This document shows positions 52,901 to 58,850 of a DNA stretch of 58,850 nucleotides, one piece after another (positions within the stretch are counted from its first letter, which is position 1; every line of letters begins with the position of its first letter). Source of the DNA: an uncultured Flavobacteriaceae bacterium (GTDB lineage Bacteria > Bacteroidota > Bacteroidia > Flavobacteriales > Flavobacteriaceae). Position numbers and translations under genes: made by a program. The stretch covers positions 1 to 58,850 of the forward strand of contig CALLIG010000176.1 in assembly GCA_938009735.1 (NCBI GenBank), given 5' to 3'. Below the pieces are notes generated by a model. The model ran no database searches and was not told the DNA's origin. It saw only the letters and a program-made list of their open reading frames with translations.

Positions 52901-53515
52901 ATGTTCACACCTACGCAGTATAAAAACGAAGACATCAACGAAATCAAAGATTTTCTCAGAAGTAATAGCTTCGGAATTTTGATTAATCAAGTTGATGGAA
53001 AGCCTTGGGCTACTCATATTCCATTGGAGCTAGATTTAGATTCAAGTGGAAATGATATTCTGGTTGGACATATCGCAAAAGCAAATCCGCAATGGAAATA
53101 TTTTCAAGAAGATGCTCAAGTGCTTTGTATTTTTAACGGACCACATAGCTATGTTTCCTCTTCATGGTATACCGAGGAAGAAGTACCAACTTGGAATTAT
53201 ATTGCTGTTCATGTTTACGGTACTTTACAAATTCAAACAGAAGCAGCTTTATTAGAATCGCTTCACAAACTGGTAGACAAATATGAAGCAGGTTCAAAAG
53301 AACCGGTTTCTTCACGTGATATGTCAGCTAAAACAATGCGGCAAATTAAAGGTGTTGTCGGGTTTGAAATAAAGGTGGAAGATATTCAAGCTACTTATAA
53401 ACTTTCGCAAGGTCGTGAACATGATCATCCAAAAATTATTTCAGAACTTGAAGAAAGAGATGCAGGCTCTAAAGCGGTGGCTGATGCTATGAAAAAAGAA
53501 AATACGGACAATTGA
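52901..53515 (+). CDS. PaiB-like FMN-binding regulator / pyridoxamine-oxidase-fold protein
   Basis: This is a 204-residue protein of the PaiB type. It reads MFTPTQYKNEDINEIKDFLR, GHIAKANPQWKYF and VLCIFNGPHSYVSSSWYTEE, then VPTWNYIAVHVYG, where the phosphate and flavin contacts of the FMN-binding split barrel occur. It should bind FMN and may act as a transcription factor or reductase; PaiB of Bacillus is a regulator. It lies 3 bp after the EEP gene and 2 bp before the glycoside hydrolase, so all are one operon. Confidence 0.88.
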   Translation: MFTPTQYKNEDINEIKDFLRSNSFGILINQVDGKPWATHIPLELDLDSSGNDILVGHIAKANPQWKYFQEDAQVLCIFNGPHSYVSSSWYTEEEVPTWNYIAVHVYGTLQIQTEAALLESLHKLVDKYEAGSKEPVSSRDMSAKTMRQIKGVVGFEIKVEDIQATYKLSQGREHDHPKIISELEERDAGSKAVADAMKKENTDN

Positions 53516-53517
53516 AT

Positions 53518-54873
53518 ATGAAGACCAAAATCAAACATTTTATATGGGTCTATGTTCTTTTATGGGCTATCACCTTTATGGTGATTACTCTGCTCATAAG
53601 CCGTGGCGATCGTAACTTATTAGATAGTGCCAACTTCTTTTTTGAAATTGCTTCTAGTAACCGATTTCTAATTAGTTTTCATGTTGTTTTCACCTTATGT
53701 TATCTGCTATTTTTAGCTATTCGATATTTTATTAAAATTTATCGTTCTAAAGGAAAAAAAACGCTGCTGAGACAGTTCTCGCTTCGTTTTGCGCTTCCTA
53801 TACTTTTAATTCTTGTTGGATATAAAGCCTTGGCATATTCTAATACCAATGAATGGTACTCGTTTGATTGGGATACTACCGTAATGAACGATAGTGGTGT
53901 CGTCAACAATTTATATGACATTGACAAAAAGCACCGAGGCATGAGTGTTTTTGGCTGGTCTGAAGATAATACTGAAGCTGTAAATAGCCTTGTTCGTGCC
54001 AATGTGGAATGGGTGGCAGTCATCCCATTTTTGTATCAAAAAGATGAAAAGACCAAATTAGTTGATGTTCCTGATAACCCAAATAAATACACACGAAGAG
54101 ATTCCAGCCATATAAGAGCAATTAATGATTTACATAAAAAGGGAATTCGTGTGCAATTAAAACCTCATTTATGGATGAGCGATGGATGGCGCTCGAATAT
54201 TACTTTAGATAACACCCAAGAATGGGATGTGTGGTTCGAATCGTATCGCGAAAATATGTTACGTTATGCCAGAATAGCGCAGGAAACAAAAACAGAATTG
54301 TTCTGTGTTGGAACAGAGCTTGCAACTTCGATCAAAAAACAACCAAAAAAATGGGAAAGCCTTATTGATGAAATCAGGCAAATTTATACCGGTGAGCTTA
54401 CTTATGCGGCTAATTGGTATGACGAATATGAACATGTTACATTTTGGAATAAGTTAGACCACATTGGCATACAAGCCTATTTTCCGTTGACTAAAATGAA
54501 AAATCCAGATTTGGCTACCATTGAAAAAGGTTGGGAGAAGCATTTGATTGCTTTAGAAGCATTCCATAAAAAATATGATAAACCGATTTTATTTACAGAA
54601 GTAGGTTATAGAAGTGATGCCGAAGCTACTATTAAACCATGGGAATGGACTGAGTTTTTAGGTCCTATCACCAAAAAAAAATCTGACCAAACACAACAAT
54701 TAGCATATGAAGCATTGTTTCGTCAAACTTGGCACCAACCCTGGTTTTCAGGAGTATACATTTGGCAATGGGATAACAGAACAATGGAAGAAAGTGCTAA
54801 AGCAGATCTTGACTTTTCACCACGATTTAAGCCTGCAGAGAATGTCATGGCAAAGTGGTTTGGAGAAAATTAA
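53518..54873 (+). CDS. Membrane-anchored glycoside hydrolase (GH113-like)
   Basis: I chose the ATG at 53518 (451 residues); a TTG at 53512 is possible. The N-terminal 105 residues hold three transmembrane helices (about 7-28, 48-73 and 89-107), then a TIM-barrel starting GMSVFGWSEDNTEAVNSLVR. The acid/base is expected at E267 (LFCVGTELATS) and the nucleophile at E361 (ILFTEVGYRS), with a HIGIQAYFPLT strand and GVYIWQWDN near the end. This order matches GH113-type and related clan-A beta-mannanase-like enzymes. A three-helix membrane anchor on such an enzyme is unusual. The catalytic domain probably faces the periplasm. Confidence 0.8.
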   Translation: MKTKIKHFIWVYVLLWAITFMVITLLISRGDRNLLDSANFFFEIASSNRFLISFHVVFTLCYLLFLAIRYFIKIYRSKGKKTLLRQFSLRFALPILLILVGYKALAYSNTNEWYSFDWDTTVMNDSGVVNNLYDIDKKHRGMSVFGWSEDNTEAVNSLVRANVEWVAVIPFLYQKDEKTKLVDVPDNPNKYTRRDSSHIRAINDLHKKGIRVQLKPHLWMSDGWRSNITLDNTQEWDVWFESYRENMLRYARIAQETKTELFCVGTELATSIKKQPKKWESLIDEIRQIYTGELTYAANWYDEYEHVTFWNKLDHIGIQAYFPLTKMKNPDLATIEKGWEKHLIALEAFHKKYDKPILFTEVGYRSDAEATIKPWEWTEFLGPITKKKSDQTQQLAYEALFRQTWHQPWFSGVYIWQWDNRTMEESAKADLDFSPRFKPAENVMAKWFGEN

Positions 54874-54892
54874 AGTATAACTCATAATAGCT

Positions 54893-55840
54893 ATGCAAAA
54901 GAATAGTAGAAGAATATTTATCAAGAAAACAGCAATAGCGACTGCTGCAATTTCAATGCCTTCACTTTATTCATTTGGTAATAAAACAGATAATAATATG
55001 CCTAAAATATCTTTGGCGCAATGGTCTTTGAACCGCGCCTTTTTTGATAAAACCCTTGATCCTGTAAATTTTGCTAGCATAGCCAAAAACGACTATAATA
55101 TTTCAGCAATAGAATATGTGAACCAATTTTACGCAGAAAATGCCGCCAATGAAAAGTTCTGGGCAGAAATGACAACTAGAGCTTCCGATGCTGGCGTGGA
55201 AAGTTTAATCATGATGGTTGATGAAGAAGAGAAGCTAGGCGATTCAAATGCTGACAAAAGAATGAAAGCAGTTGAAGATCATTACAAATGGATAAATGCT
55301 GCCAAAATATTAGGATGCCACTCCATTCGCGTCAATGCTTTTGGAGCTGGAAGTCCTGATGAATTAGAGGCTTCATTAGTAGACGGACTTGGAAAGCTAA
55401 CAGAATATGCTGCAAAAGAGAAAGTACATGTGATTTTAGAAAACCACGGACTTCACACATCAAACGCTAGTTTTATGACCGGCATAATAAAGGCTGTCGA
55501 TAATCCGTATTTAGGCACACTTCCTGATTTTGGTAATTGGTGTTTAAATGAAGAATGGGGAAGTACTCAAACAACAAAAAACTGCACGAATATTTATCCT
55601 CCAGAAGAAGGAATAGCTGAGTTTTTACCCTTTGCTAAAGGGGTGAGCGCAAAGTCGTATGCCTTTGATGCTGAAGGATTCGATACCGTAATCGATTACC
55701 CTAAATTACTTCAATTGGTAAAAAACTCTAGTTTCGATGGCCATATCGGAATTGAATTTGAAGGAGAAAACATGAGTGAACCTGAAGGAATAAAAGCTAC
55801 TAAAGCCCTTATTGAAGAGGTTTGGGCCACATTAAAATAA
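54893..55840 (+). CDS. Tat-exported sugar phosphate isomerase/epimerase-like TIM-barrel protein
   Basis: This 315-residue protein begins MQKNSRRIFIKKTAIATAAI, a twin-arginine signal (SRRIFIK) that sends folded, often metal-bearing proteins to the periplasm. The barrel shows ILENHGLHTSNASFM, GTLPDFGNWCL, SAKSYAFDAEG and HIGIEFEGENMSEPEGI, the metal-binding Glu, Asp, His and Glu positions of the xylose-isomerase-like/AP endonuclease 2 family. It should act on a sugar or polyol, perhaps linked to the neighbouring glycoside hydrolase 19 bp upstream. The substrate is not known. Confidence 0.88.
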   Translation: MQKNSRRIFIKKTAIATAAISMPSLYSFGNKTDNNMPKISLAQWSLNRAFFDKTLDPVNFASIAKNDYNISAIEYVNQFYAENAANEKFWAEMTTRASDAGVESLIMMVDEEEKLGDSNADKRMKAVEDHYKWINAAKILGCHSIRVNAFGAGSPDELEASLVDGLGKLTEYAAKEKVHVILENHGLHTSNASFMTGIIKAVDNPYLGTLPDFGNWCLNEEWGSTQTTKNCTNIYPPEEGIAEFLPFAKGVSAKSYAFDAEGFDTVIDYPKLLQLVKNSSFDGHIGIEFEGENMSEPEGIKATKALIEEVWATLK

Positions 55841-55913
55841 AATTTAAATTTAGACTGTCCTATTTCTAAACTTTCAATCGTCTTAGATATATAATCTTAA
55901 AACTTAAAAAATT

Positions 55914-56261
55914 ATGACAGAATTTATGATGATTTTCAGAACAGAAAAGATGGACAACTCAGGGCAAACCCCTGAGGATATGCAAGCGCTCTTACAAATA
56001 TGGCAAGATTGGATTGGTGGTATTGCTGCTCAGGGTAAATTCATCGGTACAAATGCTTTAAACAGCACAGGAAGAACAATAACTACAGAAGGTGTTATTA
56101 CTGATGGACCTTATGCGGAAGTCAAAGAGATAGTTGGTGGGTACATTATGGTAAAAGCTGATGATCTTGACGATGCCATGAAGCTTTCTGAAGGTTGCCC
56201 TATTTTATCAATACCCAACGGAAAAGTTGAAGTAAGAGGAATTCAGATTTTTGACAACTAA
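55914..56261 (+). CDS. YCII-related DGPF-domain protein
   Basis: This is a 115-residue protein with MTEFMMIFRTEKMDNSGQTPEDMQ at the start and ITDGPYAEVKEIVGGYIMVKADDLDDAMKLSEGCPIL in the middle; the DGPYAEVKE block is the DGPF signature. It has the dimeric alpha-beta barrel fold of YCII-like proteins. Such genes commonly sit directly upstream of an ECF42-type sigma factor, as here. They are thought to be targets or partners of that sigma factor. A hairpin lies between the two genes. Confidence 0.9.
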   Translation: MTEFMMIFRTEKMDNSGQTPEDMQALLQIWQDWIGGIAAQGKFIGTNALNSTGRTITTEGVITDGPYAEVKEIVGGYIMVKADDLDDAMKLSEGCPILSIPNGKVEVRGIQIFDN

Positions 56262-56269
56262 ATAAATAC

Positions 56270-56300
56270 GGAGGTGAATCAAACTATTTACCTCCTTTTT
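56270..56300 (+). terminator. Hairpin with T-run between DGPF gene and sigma gene
   Basis: GGAGGTGAA (56270-56278) pairs with TTTACCTCC (56287-56295), with one G-U pair, an 8-nt loop and a following T-run. It could attenuate reading into the sigma gene and so keep the sigma factor below its partner. Confidence 0.6.
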
Positions 56301-56302
56301 CA

Positions 56303-57544
56303 ATGGAAAATCAACGGTTAATTCCAGAGCTATTTAGAACTGAGTTTAGTAAAATTGTTGCTGTACTCTGTAAAACCTTTGGTTTTTCTAATATACAACT
56401 GGCTGAAGATTTAGTTAGTGATACCTTTTTGGCAGCAGCAGAGACTTGGGGTTTAAAAGGTGTTCCTGACAACCCGACGGCTTGGCTTTATACAGTTGCA
56501 AAAAATAAGGCAAGAGATACTTTTCGAAGAGAAAAAGTATTTCGTGACAAAATTAAACCTGAACTTGAGCATCAAAATACACGTTCAGAACCAGATGATA
56601 TTGATCTTTCAGAACATAACATCAAAGACAGTCAACTTCAAATGCTCTTTGCTGTATGTAATCCTATGATTTCATCAGAAGCCCAGATCTCTTTAGCACT
56701 CCGTGTATTATGCGGTTTTAGCATCCCAGAAATAGCAACTGCTTTTTTAAGTACGAAGGAAACAATAAACAAAAGACTTTATCGAGCAAAAGAAAAGCTT
56801 CGCAATAACAAGGTCGAGCTTTCCAGACCCTCTTCAAACGATTTAGATCAAGGTTTACAAAACGTACTCCTGATTTTATATTTACTATTTAACGAGGGCT
56901 ATTACTCCTCTGTTTCTGAAAAAGGCATCCGCAAAGAGTTGTGTATAGAAGCTATGCGTTTAACCTACCTCTTATTAAACTCTGAATCAACCAATCTACC
57001 GAAAGTAAACGCGTTGATGGCGCTATTTTGTTTTCATGCTTCCCGTTTTGATGCCCGAATAGACGAAGATGGCGGGCAAATAATTTACGATGAACAAGAT
57101 GCAACAAATTGGGATCATGAGCTTATCCAAAAAGGAAATACATTCTTAAAACGTTCCGGAAAAGGTGATACAATCTCGAAATACCATATTGAGGCCATGA
57201 TCGCTTATTGGCATACCCAAACCAATTTAGACCCAAAAGTAAAATGGGAAAACATATTACAATCGTATAACCGCTTACTACAAATTGATTATTCGCCGAT
57301 GGCAGCAATGAATCGCACCTATGCATTAGCAATGGCACGAGGCAAAAAAGAGGCCTTACAAGAAGCTTTGAAGATTGATTTAAAACAAAATCACTTGTAT
57401 CATTTATTATTGGCAGAGCTTTATGAAAATCAAAATTTAAAAAAACAACAAGAACACCTAACTACAGCAGCAGGTTGCGCCAAAACAAAAAATGAACGTA
57501 ACTGGATTTTGAACAAACTAGCTAAGACTAACAAAAAGGTATAA
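56303..57544 (+). CDS. ECF-family RNA polymerase sigma factor with C-terminal extension (ECF42-like)
   Basis: This is a 413-residue protein. Residues 1-175 form sigma region 2 (LVSDTFLAAAETWGLKGVPDNPTAWLYTVAKNKARDTFRRE) and region 4 (LRVLCGFSIPEIATAFLSTKETINKRLYRAKEKLR). Residues 190-410 are a long helical tail of TPR-like form, for example LLILYLLFNEGYYSSVSEKG and AMNRTYALAMARGKKEALQEAL. ECF42 factors are known to have such a tail and to lie next to DGPF genes, and this pair fits. No anti-sigma gene is visible, as is usual for this group, so the tail probably does the regulation. Confidence 0.9.
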   Translation: MENQRLIPELFRTEFSKIVAVLCKTFGFSNIQLAEDLVSDTFLAAAETWGLKGVPDNPTAWLYTVAKNKARDTFRREKVFRDKIKPELEHQNTRSEPDDIDLSEHNIKDSQLQMLFAVCNPMISSEAQISLALRVLCGFSIPEIATAFLSTKETINKRLYRAKEKLRNNKVELSRPSSNDLDQGLQNVLLILYLLFNEGYYSSVSEKGIRKELCIEAMRLTYLLLNSESTNLPKVNALMALFCFHASRFDARIDEDGGQIIYDEQDATNWDHELIQKGNTFLKRSGKGDTISKYHIEAMIAYWHTQTNLDPKVKWENILQSYNRLLQIDYSPMAAMNRTYALAMARGKKEALQEALKIDLKQNHLYHLLLAELYENQNLKKQQEHLTTAAGCAKTKNERNWILNKLAKTNKKV

Positions 57545-57572
57545 ATTGTAGCATAGATTAAAAAGTAACAAC

Positions 57573-57947
57573 ATGGCATACGATGAATATTTAGCCGACC
57601 GAACAAGACAATTATTAAATGAAAAGTCTGTTTCATATAGAGAAATGAAGATGATGGGTGGACTCTGCTTTATGGTAGATGAAAAAATGTGCTGTGGACT
57701 CCTAACCGATAAAAACACCAATACCGGATTGCTAATGGCGCGTATTGGCATAGCTAATTATGAAGAGGCTTTAAAAAGGCCGCATTGCTCAGAAATGAAT
57801 TTTACAGGTCGAAGTATGAAAGGTTATGTTTTTATATCAGAAGATGGTTTTGATATGGATAAAGATTTGGACTATTGGATACAATTGTGCCTAGATCATA
57901 ATCCCTTTGCAAAAAGCAGCAAGAAGAAAGCTAAAAAAAATAGTTAG
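57573..57947 (+). CDS. TfoX N-terminal domain protein
   Basis: This is a 124-residue protein with the TfoX-N layout: MAYDEYLADRTRQLLNEKSV, KMMGGLCFMVDEKMCCGLLT, and GLLMARIGIANYEEALKRPH. The C-terminal tail is lysine-rich (KSSKKKAKKNS). TfoX/Sxy-like N-domains are linked to competence regulation in Gammaproteobacteria, but here the domain stands alone without the C-terminal half, and no such role can be claimed. It lies 28 bp after the sigma gene. Confidence 0.85.
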   Translation: MAYDEYLADRTRQLLNEKSVSYREMKMMGGLCFMVDEKMCCGLLTDKNTNTGLLMARIGIANYEEALKRPHCSEMNFTGRSMKGYVFISEDGFDMDKDLDYWIQLCLDHNPFAKSSKKKAKKNS

Positions 57948-58004
57948 AGTCCCTCCCTACAGAAAAAAGCCATCCGATTTGATTATATTGTATCTTACAA
58001 TTTA

Positions 58005-58535
58005 ATGAACACTACAATCCAATTCTTTCTATTCATATTTCTTATGAACAACACAATGTTATTTGATTTTAGTACAGGTGCTAATATTGACCAATGGCGT
58101 GTGGTTAATGATGGAGTGATGGGTGGGCTTTCTCAATCACAATTCTCCGTCAATAAAGAAGGTCACGGTCTCTTTAATGGAAATGTCTCTTTAGAAAATA
58201 ATGGCGGATTCTCATCAGTTCGTTATGCGTTTGAAACCTTAGAAGTTTCAACATATAGCCAGATAGAAATAAGAGTAAAAGGAGATGGCAAGTCGTATCA
58301 GTTTCGAGTAAAAGCAGATAGATCGCAGCGGTATTCATATATCGCCAATATAGAAACAAGTGGAGAATGGGAAACGATAACTATCAGTTTTGATAAGATG
58401 TATCCTGCATTTAGAGGACGTATATTAGAGTTTCCAAATTATGAGGGGCAAGAATTATCTGAAATAGCATTTTTAATAGGGAATAAGAAACAAGAGGATT
58501 TTGCTTTAGAAATAGACTACCTCAAACTCTTATAA
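58005..58535 (+). CDS. CIA30-family protein
   Basis: This is a 176-residue protein of the complex I intermediate-associated protein 30 (CIA30) family. It reads MLFDFSTGANIDQWRVVNDGVMGGLSQ, then a galactose-binding-like beta-sandwich with GGFSSVRYAFETLEVSTYSQIEIRVKGDGKSYQFRVKAD and DFALEIDYLKLL at the end. In mitochondria the family aids complex I assembly, but bacterial members often act in other contexts. The first 16 residues (MNTTIQFFLFIFLMNN) are hydrophobic and may be a leader. Confidence 0.87.
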   Translation: MNTTIQFFLFIFLMNNTMLFDFSTGANIDQWRVVNDGVMGGLSQSQFSVNKEGHGLFNGNVSLENNGGFSSVRYAFETLEVSTYSQIEIRVKGDGKSYQFRVKADRSQRYSYIANIETSGEWETITISFDKMYPAFRGRILEFPNYEGQELSEIAFLIGNKKQEDFALEIDYLKLL

Positions 58536-58577
58536 AATACTAACAGTCATTTTAACGTTATATAAAAAATTAAAAAC

Positions 58578-58850
58578 ATGTTGCACAACAAATTCTGGCA
58601 AGGCTTTTTCGCGATCGGACCTATTATTATGTTCGTTCTTTTTTTTATCGCTTATTTCATTTTCATTTTTAGTATGATAGGTAATTTGCATGAACTAGAA
58701 AATTCTAGCAACGGAATGCCACCAACATCGATGTTTGCCGGTATGGGCGTGTTCTTTTTATTCTTACTATTAATGATATTTACAAGCCTTGGTAGTCTTA
58801 TTTTCTACATAATGCATGCAGTACAAAATCCAAACCTAAAACAAGGTAAT
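58578..58850 (+). CDS. Membrane protein, 3' end outside window
   Basis: The frame opens at ATG 58578 and stays open for 91 codons to the right edge. It begins MLHNKFWQGFFAIGPIIMFV and has two hydrophobic helices (about residues 11-36 and 56-76) with a Gly/Pro-containing loop (ENSSNGMPPTSMF) between. The last visible residues are QNPNLKQGN. No family is recognised. It follows the CIA30 gene by 42 bp and might be in the same operon. Confidence 0.7.
   Translation, partial: MLHNKFWQGFFAIGPIIMFVLFFIAYFIFIFSMIGNLHELENSSNGMPPTSMFAGMGVFFLFLLLMIFTSLGSLIFYIMHAVQNPNLKQGN

Noticed and set aside
53512-53517. TTG start for the glycoside hydrolase.
   Set aside because: An ATG two codons later is standard and loses nothing.
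57518-57751. Minus-strand frames under the sigma and TfoX genes.
   Set aside because: They are antisense shadows of well-supported plus-strand genes, with no domain.
1-58850. tRNA, rRNA, CRISPR arrays, transposases, phage integrases and toxin-antitoxin pairs.
   Set aside because: I looked for these and saw none; a tRNA or covariance-model scan was not possible here.

Overview
The window is AT-rich chromosomal DNA from a member of the Bacteroidota, very probably a marine-type Flavobacteriaceae. The evidence is the gene families present (LytTR/2TM-domain genes, a LETM1-related biofilm-type protein, DUF2490, DUF3500, DUF547, a DGPF/ECF sigma pair), many Bacteroidota-style lipoprotein signals, several TAnnTTTG promoter -7 boxes, and little use of Shine-Dalgarno sites. 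I found no rRNA, tRNA, CRISPR array, prophage or insertion sequence. It reads as ordinary chromosome with several unusual loci.

Layout. 1-2549: two tandem amidohydrolases (the first cut by the window edge) and a TPMT-like methyltransferase. 2562-6692 (minus): a ricin-lectin lipoprotein, a membrane protein and two SDR-type proteins; a decayed second copy of the methyltransferase 3' end lies at 4356-4433, beyond the lectin gene. 6814-16078: a beta-propeller/amidohydrolase fusion, a large sortilin/BNR-type propeller protein, DUF2490, a hydrolase-OsmC fusion and a DUF1905 protein. 16146-19671: M16 peptidase and secreted Cu/Zn superoxide dismutase. 19742-22262 (minus): ABM-like lipoprotein, AraC regulator, amine oxidase. 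22602-24160: DUF4345, a glyoxalase-like gene without a normal start codon, and peptide deformylase. 24184-29271: two-domain VOC protein and glycosyltransferase (minus), then DUF547 and an RND/MMPL exporter (plus). 29347-30971: a 35-residue membrane ORF and a LETM1-related protein.

31047-36008 (minus) is the most striking locus. A periplasmic TPR-like protein, a LytS-type histidine kinase with a C-terminal 2TM domain, six consecutive stand-alone 2TM-domain proteins and a LytTR response regulator lie in one probable operon, giving seven 2TM domains in about 5 kb. A membrane-sensing array wrapped around a LytS/LytTR two-component system is the best candidate for an undescribed system here.

36259-43391: a membrane protein, DUF3500 and a three-peptidase set (M28, S9, M20) suited to stepwise peptide degradation. 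43610-47686: FAD-dependent dehydrogenase, C-type lectin protein (minus) and DEAD-box helicase. 47774-51095: an outer-membrane porin-like protein followed after one base by a second striking gene, which joins a dCache sensor domain to what looks like a complete pentameric ligand-gated ion channel. 51111-58850: small metabolic and cell-envelope genes, a membrane-anchored glycoside hydrolase, a Tat-exported TIM-barrel protein, a DGPF/ECF42-like sigma pair, TfoX-N and CIA30 proteins, and a membrane protein cut by the right edge.

All calls rest on reading motifs and gene order by eye. No database search was run.
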